A DNA stretch of 64,000 nt from Cornus controversa (lineage: Eukaryota > Streptophyta > Magnoliopsida > Cornales > Cornaceae): positions 9,140,041-9,204,040 of the forward strand of contig CM048849.1 of the NCBI GenBank assembly GCA_026545225.1, given 5' to 3'. Positions 1-11,373 of this stretch are shown here, one piece after another. Numbering within the stretch: the stretch's first letter is position 1; the number at the start of each line of letters is the position of its first letter. The notes below the pieces were generated by a model, which was given only the letters and a program-made list of their open reading frames with translations, did not search any database and was not told the origin of the DNA. Made by a program: the position numbers and the translations under genes.

Positions 1-285
1 AGAAACCGCATTGAAAAACTTTTGAGGCAGTCTTCTTAGCACTGAAATGACATCCGCTCTTAAGTGTATGGCAAAAAGTAAGAATACTTGGAATCTCACT
101 TTCGGGCACACACCGGCAGATAATCTGCTCGGGGCAGTATTTAAAGAGCTGAGGATCGTCCCAAAAGTACATCTGTACTTGGGAGTAAAAGCGATCATTT
201 TCTTGTTTGGACCAAGAGGAAGGGATTTTCCCGTTTGCTAAAAAATTTACAATATCAGCATACCACAAAAGTGTCTCATGAGTGA
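1..285 (-). pseudogene. integrase N-terminal zinc-binding region (partial)
   Basis: The minus-strand frame starts with a [19 protein letters not shown] linker that in Athila joins RNase H to integrase, followed by a segment with FWDDPQLFKYCPEQII and a C-H-x-C-H cluster (FCHTLKSGCHFSAKKTA) that corresponds to part of the HHCC zinc-binding domain. This domain assists DNA binding by retroviral-type integrases. The catalytic core would lie left of position 1. The stretch seen here is open apart from its context in a dead element. Confidence 0.8.
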
Positions 286-459
286 CCCTAAAAAGTTCTC
301 ATCCAGATAGGATTCGCAAATTGGAATAGAATCATTATGACAGTCAACAAGAATTCGAGATAAGTGATCAGCCACCACATTCTCGGTACCCTTTTTATCC
401 CGGATCTCAAAATTAAACTTTTGTAATAAGAGTATCCATCAGATTAGTTGGGGTTTAGT

Positions 460-830
460 ATCCTTCTTAGCCAAAAAATGCCTTAGAGCGGTATGCGGAA
501 TAGATAATTACCTTGGATCGTAGGAGATGTGATCTAAATTTCAAGGCATATACTACGACAAGTAATTCCTTTTTCATCATTGTATAATTCATTTGAGAAT
601 CAGAAAGGGTTTTACTTGCATAGTATATAGCATGCGACAACTTATCTATACGTTGCCCTAAGACTAAACCATATCATAGTCGGATGCGTCACATATGACC
701 TCAAACGGGAGAACCCAATTTGGAGGGGTAAGAATTGGAGCGGTTGATAAGAGTTTGTGGAGTTTCTCAAAAGATTTAAGGCAAGCTTCATCAAAGTGAA
801 ATGAAGTTTTTTTCTCAAGAAGTTGACACA
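460..830 (-). pseudogene. RNase H domain remnant
   Basis: Minus-strand translation gives ISHAIYYASKTL-like and NYTMMKKELLVVVYAL-like blocks, which are the conserved middle of the Ty3-type RNase H that removes the RNA strand during reverse transcription. The following catalytic segment, usually VYTDH, reads VIIYSAYR, so the catalytic aspartate is lost or shifted. The domain lies directly after the RT palm and connection, as expected. Confidence 0.75.
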
Positions 831-834
831 AAGG

Positions 835-1834
835 TCAAAAAATCTTGCTAAAGTCTTTGATGAAACGGCGATAGAATGCCACATACCCAAGGAATGAATG
901 AATGCCGCTCACCAATGAAGGTGGAGGAAGCTTAGATATGAGTTCAACCTTGGCCTTATCAATCTCTATTTCTCTTTTGAACACAATGTGCCCAAGGACA
1001 AGTCCTCTTGAACTATAAAATGGCTTTTCTATCAACTAAGGATCAAGTTCGCGTCCTTACAACATTTAAGTATGAGTGTAAGATTATGAAGGCATGACTA
1101 GAAAGAAGGTCCGAAGACAGAAAAGTCATCCATATATACTTCTAAGTACTTCTCCACATGTCAGAAAAGATAGACATCATACACCGTTGAAAAGTTATCG
1201 GTGCATTGCATAGCCTAAAGGGCATGCGTCTATATGCAAACATTTTGAATAGGCATGTGAAGGTAGTTTTCTCTTGGTCTTACGGGTCAATAGTCAATTG
1301 ATTATAACTAGAGTATCCACCAAGGAAGCAATAAAATTTTTGCCTTGCAAGCCTTTCTAGGATTTGATCAATAAATAGAAGTGGGAAATGATCTTTCCTA
1401 GTGGCAGAATTTAGTTTCCTATAATCAATACACACCCTCCAACTGGTAGTGGTGCGTTGAGGAACTAATTCTCATTGGTCATTTAGAAGCACGGTGATGC
1501 CGAATTACTTTGGCACCACTTGTATGAGGTTTACCCAATTGCTATCAGAGATGGGGTAAATAATATTGGCATCTAGTAATTTCACTACCTCTTTTATGAC
1601 TACTTCCTTCATGTTCGGGTTAAGCCAACGTTGCGCCTCTCTCGAGGTCTTTGCATCTTCTTCCAAGTTTATGCGGTGCATACAAATAGAATGATCTATG
1701 CCTTTAAGATTAGCAACGCTCCACCTTATAGCTCCCTTGTGCTCCTTAAGTACCTTTATTAGTCTACTATCTTGGTAATTTGTTAAACTTGAAGCGATAA
1801 TGACCAGAAGAGTGTCACTTGGGCCTAGGAACAC
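835..1834 (-). pseudogene. reverse transcriptase remnant
   Basis: The domain begins near 1834 with the Athila-type region before RT (HKGAIRWSVANLKGIDHSICMH) and continues through a CIDYRKLNSATRKDHFPL block near 1440-1380, FLGGYSSYNQLTIDP, and the catalytic YMDD near 1119-1141. It ends with GHIVFKREIEIDKAKVE and YRRFIKDFSK at 835-1035. RT copies the element RNA into DNA in the cytoplasmic particle. In-frame stops occur near 1510, 1470 and 1285 and there is a frameshift just before YMDD, so it cannot make an active enzyme. Confidence 0.88.
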
Positions 1835-1870
1835 ATACTTGAGAGTAGTTGGTAAAGGCTCAAGCTCAAG

Positions 1871-2575
1871 TTATGGTGGAGATATAAGGGATGTAATTGG
1901 TGGAGTACTTGAAAGAGGAGGTAGAGGCTCTATTGGTGCCCTCCATTTAGGAAAGTCTATTACAACTATGGCATCAAGCATTGAATTAGCATCATAAATT
2001 GATTTCTCAATGTCAAAGTTGTCACAGTTGAAATGACTTAGGCATGCCTCTAGTGGATCCTTGGTCAAAAGATGAGGAAATATTTTTTTAACAAGCTCAT
2101 CCATAACATCAATACAAAAGCATTTGCTTTCATCATTGGAAATGTCGTGGGAAGCATTAAAGATGTTCAACCTTACTTTTATATTCCCAAATGAGATGTT
2201 CATCACCTCGGTACGGCAGTTAACACAAACGTTAGCCGTGGCCAAAAAGGGACGACCTAGAATGATAGGAATATGTCTAGTATTATTTTGTACAGGTTCT
2301 GTGTCAAGGACTATAAAGTCCACCGAAAAGTAAAATTTGTCCACTTTGATACAGACATCCTCAATCATACCACGTGGTTGCTTTACCGAGTAGTCGGCAA
2401 GTTGCAATACAATCATGGTTGTTTTGAGTTCCCCCAACCCTAATTGCTAATAAACTAAGTAGGAAAGTAAGTTAACATTTGCTCCTAAATCAAGAAGTGC
2501 CTTTTCAAATTATTGGTTATCAATAACACAAGAGATTGTTGGAGCACCCGGATCTTTGAATTTGAGAGGAGTGTT
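1871..2575 (-). pseudogene. retropepsin-like protease remnant
   Basis: The minus-strand frame contains the active-site segment as LLDLGANVNLL (normally DLGAS, so serine is replaced by asparagine), flanked by two stop codons, then a long open stretch with GELKTTMIVLQLADYSVKQ, KVDKFYFSVDFIVLD and IPIILGRPFLATANV. The last block is the conserved ILGRPFL region of Athila proteases. The enzyme cleaves the gag-pol polyprotein. Close matches to the proteases of Athila-1 and Athila-2 support the call. Confidence 0.85.
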
Positions 2576-2589
2576 GTGTCAAAAAAATT

Positions 2590-3790
2590 AACTCACTTGC
2601 TTGGTTAAGAGAACTTTTTTAGGAACTTGGTTCCTAGATTTACGCTTTTACGTGCATAAGTCTTTCAAAATTTTAGCATATGGGGGAATTTGTCTTATTG
2701 CATCAAGGACAGGGAGATTGATTTTGACTTATTTAAAAATCTCCATCATGTCTTGGATTTTCTCTCATTGCTTCCTAAAATGAGAAGACTCTTTCAATCT
2801 TTGAGTAAATGGACCCTTAGGTTCAAATGAAGCTTCAAGGTTTGGAGTAGATGATGATTGAGCTTCATTTTTCGTTTCTTTATCCCTTGACAAATTTGGA
2901 TATTTTGGAGAAACATTTGGATTTGAAATATATGAAGCTAGATTTAGATTTAAAATGGGAAATTATGGATTTTTAGGATTCTCACATTATTTCTCTCTTT
3001 TCCATCAACATTTTCTATAATTCTCTCACTCCTTAAAGTGGTAATTGATTGTGCTTGTTCTAAATGCATATTCAATGAAGAAGAGGAAAACTCACCAATG
3101 ACATGTACTCTTTTAGGATTTGCCACTAGTTGAGTTGGCAATTTTCTCTCTTCTCGCTTATTTAATGCATTTGCTAATTGTCCCATTTGGGATTCTAGCT
3201 TTAAAATGAATTGAGAGTGGGAATGCAAGAAGTGAGTATTGAACTCAAGGTTGCCTAATGCCGCCAACACCTTGCGTATAAGAGGTGGAGGAGTGTAAGA
3301 ATTTGAATTTTGTTGATAAGGTCTAGAATGGAATTGAGGTGGACCTTGTTGTCCTTGAGGCCCCCGAGGTCCTTGACTTTGATATTGACCTTGGGTTCCA
3401 TATTAGAGATTAGGGTGGTCTCTCCATCCTGGGTTGTAAGTACTTGTATAAGGGTTATGCACCGGTCTAGAGTAGATTGTGTTCGCTTGCTATTGAGCAA
3501 AGTTGGGAAATTACCCCGAGAGAGGACAATCCCTAACATAATGAGAAAGGCTAGGACAAAACGAACATACCTCAACATGAGTCAGAGGAGGAATGAGATT
3601 TGGAGGAGGAGGGGTAGGAAGAGTAGGAGAAGGAGTCCCGTCCAACATAAATTGGTCTAGTTTCTTTGTTAAAGCATCCACTTTCATGGCTACTTCATTC
3701 TCACGACTCAGTTCATAGATACTCTGAAATACTCCCTAATTTTCATACATGAGTTGGCCAGTCTCACACATAAAACATGAGGAATACCCA
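2590..3790 (-). pseudogene. gag C-terminal half remnant
   Basis: The clearest open block (2950-3270) has HSHSQFILKLESQMGQLANAL followed by ITTLRSERII, the coiled segment and linker seen in gag of Athila-1 and Athila-2. Upstream (3260-3600), in a shifted frame, is a proline- and glutamine-rich segment with YNPGWRDHPN, typical of the stretch after the zinc knuckle. The main capsid part is absent. Several stops and frame changes are present. Confidence 0.78.
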
Positions 3791-4274
3791 CACTTGATAG
3801 CATACAAGCACAAAATACAAGGACAAAACAAGAAGAAAATAAATGCGAAAATAAATTTTAATTAAGATGCTAAATAATAAAAAAAATTATTTAACAACAT
3901 TCCCATCATCTCGATGTCATAAACCCCCCACCCCCTTTTTTTAAAAGAATATGAGTCCGAACAATACAACTTGGAAGTCCTGTAACTCAAGGACCCCTAA
4001 ACCAAAATAATAAAGATAAAATAATTTAAAATAGCATCCCAAAGTAATCCACATCCCAAACATAATTTAAAAAAGAATTAAGTCCCTACACTAAAGTCAG
4101 GTAAGAATAGATGGTTGCCACGCTCTACGAATTATAACACTCTAACCACGAGGTAGAAATAACCTGGAACCTGAAATATCAACAAGGTGGGTTAGACCCA
4201 CGAGCAAGTTCTCTCTACTACAACCCAACAGAAAATTGATAAACATACCCTCTATGTGAGGACAATGCTATTGC

Positions 4275-4276
<2 letters not shown>

Positions 4277-4332
<56 letters not shown>
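4277..4332. repeat. (TA)n microsatellite
   Basis: An uninterrupted run of about 28 TA dinucleotides. Confidence 0.97.
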
Positions 4333-4333
<1 letters not shown>

Positions 4334-4657
4334 CAATATATTCACATTTAGTCTGGTGCTCCAAAAATAAAACAACCCCACACGTTGTACAAACCTATCC
4401 GTTATCACAATAAATGTAGAACAAGTTTTCTAGGTTCAAATAAGAGGCAATCCTAACATGCTCGAACACATACCAAGTAATTTCCTTATTAGGTATTAGG
4501 CAATTCGAACATGCCTCCACATATATTTTACAAATACCATATTAGGTATTAGGCAATCCTGACATGCCTCCCCATATAAAAAAAAAACATACTTAGAAGC
4601 ATAATTGGTAACATATAATGAAAAGACACCAATAACCACAAGGATAAATAAATAAAA

Positions 4658-5270
4658 ATAAACAAAAAAATACTATTTGTAACACTATTCACTTTGTGTT
4701 CAAATAAGAGGTTTATATACTTAGCCTCATATATAATGTAATTGCCATAAAAAAATAAAACAACAAACATTAAACCACTCACTTTGCATACATTGTTACT
4801 ATCCAAAACAATAAAAAAAACTATATATTGAACAGCATATTTATATGATTGCCAAAACAAAACATCCAAACCTTAAAAGCCTACTTTTTTGTGCTAAATA
4901 TACAACTATTGTGACTAAATCTAGCTCAAACCTATAATTCCAAGCATATTCTATCCTAAAAAGACTAATTTGATTTTTTGGGAATTTTCTGGCATAAGAC
5001 AATATTTTAAAATATTTTTCCTATTTTTCTACATTTTTAAACGTTTTAAAAATATAAAAAAAATATTTTTATTTTCCGAACTGGGCCCACAGGTTGGGCT
5101 CGGCGAGTGGCACCGGACCAACCTTTTTTCGGTCCCGACCAGCCACCAGAACAGTGCCCACGAACCCCCACGCGCCGGCAATGCACGTGGGCTTCGCAGT
5201 GCACTAAGTCTTCTTCTTCCTTCAGCACGCAGTACCTGTAACTGCACCAGCAGCGCGTAATGCCTGAGTC
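4658..5270. repeat. dispersed repeat, long copy
   Basis: Two blocks of this segment, 4658-4868 and 5147-5270, are repeated in the same order at 9951-10258. The segment between them (about 4870-5146) is missing from the other copy. The second block is GC-rich (CGCGCCGGCAATGCACGTGG). No coding capacity is recognised. It probably belongs to an LTR or other transposon that I cannot name. Confidence 0.8.
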
Positions 5271-5594
5271 CGTCCACTTTACGAGCCTTTTCCAGCCACC
5301 ATATCACCTCAATTCGACCCAAATTTTATATCAATCAACTCATTTTTTATTCAATTTTATTTTGGTATAATCTCCACCAATAAGGATCTAAATTGAGAAT
5401 CCCTAATTTATGAAATTCTAGGGTTCTTACTTTAAAACTCCAAATTCCATCAAATTTCATAACAAACTACACCACAGGGATCAAGAATTATTTGAAGAAG
5501 TCATATTAACATTTAAACGGATTAATAATCCATTAAAACACATAATTTCACCTGTTCATAAACGAATATACATGTTTATATAGAACATACATGC

Positions 5595-5625
<31 letters not shown>

Positions 5626-6219
5626 CCTATACACATATAAATTTACACTGTAGCTCAACGAAATTCTACACTAATATATATATTTATTTAAATGAAAATC
5701 CATACTACTATACATGTTTATATAGAAACATATATATATATATGTATATATATGTATATACATAACTATTCACACAGTGCTATACGTATATGTAACAATT
5801 CAGTTTCAAATCACGAAAATCCATAAGGACACAGTATTTTAACACCCAATTAAACGAAAAAAATAAACTATGTTTATAAGCACAAAGTGGAGGTGTACGC
5901 ATGAACTTTCCTTATGATCTGAACAAGAAATCGCTTATTCTCTCTCGCTCCTCTCTTGTGCCTACTGTTCTCTCTCTTTGTGTGCATGAAAGCGACTGAA
6001 TCTTTTTTCTTTTCTTGAAAAAAAGAAAATGAATATATATTTATGTATTAAAAATATATTTAGCCCAAAACCTAAACAATTACAACCCAAAACATGTATA
6101 TCAATAATCCAGCCCAACCTGAAATAGAAATAAATTTCAAAAAATAATAATAATCTGGTCCAACCTAAAAAAAAATATAACAAAGAAATCTAAAATAAAA
6201 TAAAAATTCAACCCTCAAC

Positions 6220-6516
6220 TGATCCAAACATTCCTCGATAATCTCGCTCAACAACAGTTAGAATGTTATCAAGCTCGACTTTGTAGAGCCTCAACAAAAA
6301 AGTTCGACCTCGGTCATTCTGGGTTAGAGACTTGGTACTTGTTGTTCGCAGGCCCATCATCATGAATCACCGTATTGGAAACAAATTTTTGTCAAAATGG
6401 GATGGACCATATGTAGTTCATGAAGTCTACACCAATGGAGCATATAAGATTATTGATGAAGATAGAGTGTTAGTTGGTCCCATTAATGGCAAGTTCTTGA
6501 AATACTACTGCCCATG
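6220..6516 (+). pseudogene. integrase C-terminal domain (truncated, frameshifted)
   Basis: The first part reads NLAQQQLECYQARLCRASTK, the helix before the integrase C-terminal barrel in Tat elements. A frameshift near 6310 is followed by LVVRRPIIMNHRIGNKFLS, KWDGPYVVHEVYTNGAYKI and a terminal NGKFLKYYCP before the stop. This domain binds DNA during integration. Downstream, 6590-6660 holds a conserved ACTACGTAAATGACTTGATC-type untranslated segment. The catalytic core is absent. Confidence 0.85.
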
Positions 6517-6859
6517 AATGTGTAATGCTCTTGTCCCGCATGAGCTAAAACTGTGAAAGGCACTAAAAAATAAAAACTGAGTTTTTCTTTATTTGAACTA
6601 CGTAAATGACTTGATCCCTTTTCGAGGGTACTTAGGCAGCTTGGAGGTTTGTTCCAAGTTCAGTCACCACAAAAAAAAAGTGTAATACTCCTGGCCTACA
6701 AGAGTATAAATTGTGAATGACAGAACAAATAACTAATGACAATGTTAGTTCTAAAAGCAATAACGATTCTTTTATTAATGAAGTTGAAGACTACAATTCT
6801 ACTTTGCTAGCTAAATAGATTGCTCTATAAATAAATAAAATAAAAAGATGATGATTCAC

Positions 6860-7557
6860 TTTAAAGCTGCAAAGCTAGAATCTCTTCACGTTCTGTTTGT
6901 AATAATTCTTCTACAGTCCTCATTACTTCAAGATCCTGAGCTGCGAGAATGTTAGCTTCTTCAACCGAGGTTCATTCTATTCTGAGATTGGCGATGGCCT
7001 CCTTCCTGTGAGATAATTGTTCATTTGCTCTCTTCTATGGAGGATCTAAGTTGCTTAGCCTTCTCCCTTACTTGTTGCAATTCTTTTAACAACATGGCCT
7101 TCTTATATATACTCAGCATCACTCAAAGCACCTTAAAGTGATTGCATATGCTTGGAATCAGTATCCTCCAAAGTAGTGGCGTCAACGAGCAATGTATCAT
7201 GTGAGTGAGTTGGTCTAACTGCTGATCTAAAGTCATTATAAAAGCATAAGAAGATTTTGGCATCAACATAATGAGCAACATTCTTCATATATGACTCGAT
7301 TCGTGTCTTTAGACCAGAGTAATCTCCAAGGAGTTTTGAGAGTTCATTGTAAAGTTTTTTAAGCTTGGGCCCCAAGGATGGAACCTTCTGAGTGACCTCG
7401 AAGGGACGATAAAGTGACCTCGAAGGTCACTAAGGGACCCCGAAGGGACAATAAAAGTGACTCGAAGGGCACTAAGGGACCTCAAAGGGACTAATAAATG
7501 GGGTCTAAACTCCATATTCTGAAAGTTGAGTGACTCACGTAAGGTCATCTTCCTCAA
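6860..7557 (-). pseudogene. antisense coiled-coil ORF of the Tat element, broken
   Basis: On the minus strand 7133-7375 encodes KKLYNELSKLLGDYSGLKTR, ESYMKNVAHYVDAKIFLCF and an acidic tail, and 6860-7120 continues in other frames with KELQQVREKAKQLRSS and SVEEANILAAQDLEVMRTVE, all strongly heptad-like. This matches the coiled-coil tail of antisense ORFs carried by Tat elements and parallels the better preserved one at 43990-45934. The upstream part (7376-7557) runs through a minisatellite. Function of these antisense proteins is not established. Confidence 0.55.
7389..7496. repeat. minisatellite, about 43-bp unit
   Basis: About 2.5 imperfect copies of a unit built from GTGACCTCGAAGGTCACTA and AGGGACCCCGAAGGGACAA. 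It lies inside the antisense ORF region of Tat-3. Confidence 0.8.
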
Positions 7558-7929
7558 TGAGTTCGATAGATCTGTTCATCGTTCCAGAGACAGCACAAAA
7601 TTTGAGCAGGGCCCACAAGTGAAAGTTGATCTGGAAAAAAAATTGAAAAAAAAAAACAGATTTGATTAATAGCGGTCACGGAAGACAAAGTTGCTACTAA
7701 AAAAAATGTTCCTTTTAAAGTTCAGCCACATATATATTTTGTTTCAAGAGTTTACAATACATAAAAATGGTGTAGAAAAGATGGTTTGATGTTATAATAA
7801 ATCTCTTTGAGGTCTCAAGTTTAAAACCAATAGACAGCATGAAAATCTTTATTTTTTTTAATGTTTCTACACATCCGGTCATGAAAAAAAATGAAGGCAT
7901 AGTTAACATGAAGCACAACAGATATGAAA

Positions 7930-8250
7930 AAGGTAGTAAAAAAAAAAAAGGTGGAAGAAAGAAAATAAAAAAAAAAAGAGAGAAGGAGTAGCGTGAGAGA
8001 AGGAAAAAAGAGAGAGAAAGAAAAGAAGAAAAAAACTGTCACCATCCGTGGGAAAAAAAAAGACAGAAAATTGTCGCCATCCCTGAGAAAGAAGGAAGAA
8101 AAGAAGAAACAAAAAAAGAAAAGAAGTTGAAGGCTCAAAAGTTGGAGAACACCCAACCAATAGAAAAGAAGAAAAAAAAGAAAAAAAAAAGGAAAACAAG
8201 TTGAAGGCTCAGGACATTGGAAAACACTCAGTCAATAGAAAAGAAGAGAG
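7930..8250. repeat. purine-rich low-complexity region with internal duplications
   Basis: A/G-rich DNA with duplicated non-simple blocks: CACCATCCGTGGGAAAA versus CGCCATCCCTGAGAAAG, and AAGTTGAAGGCTCA near 8124 and 8200. A second purine-rich stretch lies at 8690-8880. Reverse-strand phenylalanine-rich frames are by-products of the composition. Confidence 0.75.
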
Positions 8251-8990
8251 CCTGCTACTATACAAAAAAAATGCAGAATAGTGCGTATGGTTTTGTAAAG
8301 TTAGGATTCCGAAAATATGGTGGGCATGAAAAAAAAAACATTTTTAATTACTTGGTTGTGGCGTTACTTGGCTAGAGAACTGGTAAATGAGTTGACTTGG
8401 TCTTGGTTTACTTGACTATGGAGGTTAGTTGATGCATGGCACAAGTGATGTGATGGTGACATACATATGTAGCTTGTTGTGTGTAATCATCCTATATTGA
8501 AATTGGTTCTTAAAACATTAAATATATGTCGGCTATGAAACATGAAAGGAATTCCTGATACAATCATGTGAGGGTAGCAAGTCGCAAAGGCAAAATGCAA
8601 AGTGTCATGGATATACGTGAATCTTGAAGCAAGAAGTCTGGAAGCCATGTATACACATTATGGATTTCTTCTCAGACAACAGCAAGTATAAACGAAAAAG
8701 ACAAGGAAAAAGAGACAGAACATGTGACGGAAAAAAAGAGATAGAAAAAAAAAAGAAAATAGTACGTACAGGGAAAAAAAAAGAAAAGAATGAAAAAAAA
8801 GGAAGGTGGTGGCGTAACAGAGAGAAGAAAAGAGAGAAAAAAAATAAAGAGTGCAGTGCCAACAAAAAAAAAAAATCTTTACCTTTTTGTTGACGAATGG
8901 GAGTTACAGTAACAGTTCATGGAATTTCTCACAATTATTCTCTGATGTGAAGGGTCTAAGGCATGAGTGACGTATATATAACGGTGGATT
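8250..8990. other. non-coding part of Tat-3 3' region
   Basis: No recognisable gene. It contains ordinary AT-rich sequence up to 8600 and a second A/G-rich low-complexity tract at 8690-8880. The start of the Tat-3 3' LTR probably falls in or near this stretch but I could not fix it. Confidence 0.5.
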
Positions 8991-8992
8991 AA

Positions 8993-9172
8993 TCCTATTT
9001 GCAATAGGATCCTCAAGTCTTCAATTCCACTTGATAAGGAAAAAAATTCTTATTTGCAATAGGAACCTCAAGTCCTTAATCCATTTGGACAAGAAATAAA
9101 AATCCTATTTGCAATAGGATCTTCAAGTCTTCAATTCAACTTGACGAAGAAGACATCCTCTTTGTAATTGGA
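8993..9172. repeat. about 55-bp tandem repeat, each unit with a stem-loop
   Basis: Units start near 8993, 9047, 9103 and 9156. The first and third have the perfect inverted repeat TCCTATTTGCAATAGGA (6-bp arms, 5-bp loop), the second a near-perfect one and the fourth a decayed one. Between them is a TCAAGTCTTCAATTC-type spacer. It lies upstream of the TATA box at 9595, so it may be LTR U3 sequence. Confidence 0.85.
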
Positions 9173-9594
9173 TTTTCGAAAAAAAAAAATTTGCGAAATT
9201 TAAATACTTCAAGTCTCAATTTAGGTATGTGACAATCTTGATATAGCACGAGACTTGAAGTGTAGGAAATTTGTTGAAATTAAAAAATTACATAATGGAC
9301 CCAAAATATAATTTGGGCTTATCTTCAGTTTAGTCCACTTTGAAATGTGGCCCAATAAGTCAGATAATTTAAAGATCAGGCCCACTACAAATAAAAGAGA
9401 AATGGGCTGGTCTAAATTATCTAAGAAGTTCAAGCCCACTTGAAAATGGGTCTAATGGATAATTTTATATATATATATATGTAATTATCAATAAAGATAA
9501 TTATTATCTATATATTGGATAATTATCATAAAAGATAATTATAGGATAATAATCAGAAGATAATAAAGTTACAAATCTACCCCTCCAGTGAGCC

Positions 9595-9605
9595 TATAAA
9601 TAAAA
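9595..9605 (+). promoter_or_regulatory. TATA box of Tat-3 3' LTR
   Basis: TATAAATAAAA follows an AT-rich region and precedes a leader with CTAAACCCTAAAGG-like sequence; an AATAAAATTGATTATTTATT tail lies downstream (9871-9896), consistent with LTR polyadenylation. Initiation would fall about 30 bp downstream. Confidence 0.55.
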
Positions 9606-9950
9606 GGTACAGGGATAGGGGAAGGGGGACCAGAAGACTCTAAAAAAAAAGCTAAAACTCTACAAAAGTCTTCACTCAAAATCTAAAGCTCCAAAGCATC
9701 TAAACCCTAAAGGAGAAGAACAACAAGCACATCATCCACGTGTCATTCTTCACCGAAGTTTCAATCCAATTCAAGATCAAGCTCTTGCAGCCCTTGAAGC
9801 CGGATCAATCAGAGAAATTTATCTTTATTTTGCAAAGATCCACAGAGAATTGTACCCATTTCTTTCTGAAATTAATAAAATTGATTATTTATTACTCGTT
9901 TTCATTCCTAGATTTTCTGACACGAAATTTGTGTGTACATAAACAAAACA

Positions 9951-10258
9951 AAATTATTCTCAACACTGTTCACTTTGTGTCCAAATTAACAGGAAGTTTA
10001 TATACTCAACCGTATATGTAATGTAATTGCCATAAAAAAATATAAAACAGCAAACATTAAACCACTCACTTTGTATACATTGTTCCTATCCAAAATAATA
10101 AAAAAAATTATATATTCAACTACATATTTATATGATTGCCAAAACCAGAATAGTGCCCATGCACTGGCAACGCGCGTGGGCTTCGCGGTGCACTGAGTCT
10201 TCTTCTTCCTTTAACGCACAATACCTGTAACAACACCAGCAACGCGTATAGTCTGGGT
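9951..10258. repeat. dispersed repeat, internally deleted copy
   Basis: Collinear with 4658-4868 and 5147-5270 but lacking the roughly 280 bp between; the junction falls near 10146 at a short CCAAAAC/CCAGAA similarity. The left end abuts the inferred Tat-3 LTR end and the right end abuts the Sirevirus-like LTR. Confidence 0.8.
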
Positions 10259-10261
10259 CTA

Positions 10262-11373
10262 TGAGTTGCGCGATGCGGAAGCGGCTGCGAAAAGTATTTT
10301 AGAACCTAGAGGGGGGTGAATAGGATCACTTGCTCATTTGCTTAATTTTTAATTAATTCAATTTTAAGTCCAATTAACCAAACAATCAAAAGCAAGTAAA
10401 TAACTTAAAGTGCAAGTAAAGAAAAGAATGCACCAGATATACGTGGAAACCCAAGGCGGGAAAAATCACGGAGGGAGGCAGAACGCCTCAGGAAACCAAT
10501 CCACTATAATGAAGCAAAGTACAACAGACCCTATGTCAGACTCACACCTCTCTTCACTCTGTTAAAAATCTAATGCGGAACACCTCCAAAATACTCAGCA
10601 AGTATTTCGTTCCCTTCGTAGTGCGATCTGGTCACTTTTCTTCCTCAACAAGCAAGCAAGCGAAGAACCATCAATCCAATGTTCTGATCAGCAAATACTT
10701 TGATGCAGTCTCTGAAAAGCCGATTAGAAGTAGAACACCATCCTAAATATCACTCATGAAGTACGGATGTGTATTCTTAAAAATATATATAGCCTTAAAT
10801 ATTGTATATACTTTCTCTCCCTAAAAATATGTTTCAGGCATGTAGTACTTGCTTATTTTGTAGAGAAAAATATGAATACATATATATAGGCAAGGAAGTT
10901 CTAATTCTACTTGAAAAAGAAGTTGAATATCAAAATAGAACTCTCCTAGAAGTTTCAAACCCAATAGGAATCAGGATTTTTGTCAAAATTTGTTTCCTAT
11001 TTGGAACAGGACAAGTGGGACCGGTGCCAAATAATTAGGACCGGTGGGACTTTGTAAAAACCTACAGAAACCAAACTATAGAGACAAGTTGGGGACCGGT
11101 CCTAAATATTGGGGACCGGTCCTACTTTGAAAAACCTTAAAATTTTCATTTAAACCCTAGTTTTTCAAAATAGGCTCAGAACTAAAAAGTGAAGAGTGTC
11201 CTCACCATACTTACCTGTACTATATAGTGTTCTTAAGGATTTATCTGCATCCATGCACTTGAATATCAGCTCGAAGTTGTCGACGATCGATACAAAGAAT
11301 AATCCAAAAATTACAACTCGATCAATCAGGTTTTGATCACCGAAATATGCCAATTACAAATATATATCTCACA
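10262..11373 (-). repeat. Sirevirus-like (Ty1/copia) 3' LTR
   Basis: The right end reads TGTGAGATATATATTTG on the minus strand and is preceded there by a purine tract (GCCAAAGGGAGAGAT), as expected for a polypurine tract followed by an LTR. The left part holds AACCTAGAGGGGGGTGAATA, a segment I associate with Sirevirus-type LTRs. Four ACCGGT sites lie at 11020, 11040, 11095 and 11115. The left boundary is uncertain, with TG at 10262 or 10285. No coding domain is present to confirm the family. Confidence 0.5.

Larger units (their letters stand above)
1..3790 (-). mobile_element. Athila-lineage Ty3/gypsy fragment A (gag C-terminus to integrase), truncated
   Basis: Read on the minus strand, the domains follow in Ty3/gypsy order from right to left: gag C-terminus, retropepsin, reverse transcriptase, RNase H and the integrase zinc-binding region, which runs off the left edge of the window. 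The protease motif has the DLGA form typical of Athila and most segments match the two better preserved Athila copies further right. Stops and frameshifts occur in every domain, so it is an old dead copy. The gag N-terminus, primer site and 5' LTR are missing; homology stops near 3790, where unrelated AT-rich DNA starts. Confidence 0.9.
3791..6219. other. unassigned AT-rich repetitive DNA, possibly an old solo LTR
   Basis: No convincing coding frame is seen. The stretch contains a (TA)n tract, a local duplication of about 52 bp (copies near 4488 and 4541 sharing ATTAGGTATTAGGCAAT), a C-rich run at 3926-3940, a GC-rich island at 5085-5275 and many TATATG tracts around 5580-5760. Part of it (4658-5270) recurs at 9951-10258. 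Length, AT content and position between two retroelement fragments would fit a long solo LTR, but I could not find matching ends or a target duplication. Confidence 0.4.
6220..9949 (+). mobile_element. Tat-lineage element, 3' end (Tat-3)
   Basis: The integrase C-terminus on the plus strand is followed by an untranslated region, an antisense coiled-coil ORF, tandem repeats, purine-rich low-complexity DNA and an LTR-like end with TATA box and AT-rich tail. That order is typical of Tat-lineage Ty3/gypsy elements, which carry an antisense ORF and a hypervariable region between integrase and 3' LTR. Everything upstream of the integrase C-terminus is missing. The right end is placed at 9949 because flanking repeat homology starts at 9951. 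Confidence 0.7.

Noticed and set aside
47..241. Plus-strand 64-residue frame
   Set aside because: Lies opposite the integrase zinc-binding region of fragment A, which explains it.
7821..8199. Phenylalanine-rich minus-strand frames, also 8605-8865
   Set aside because: Complement of A/G-rich low-complexity DNA.
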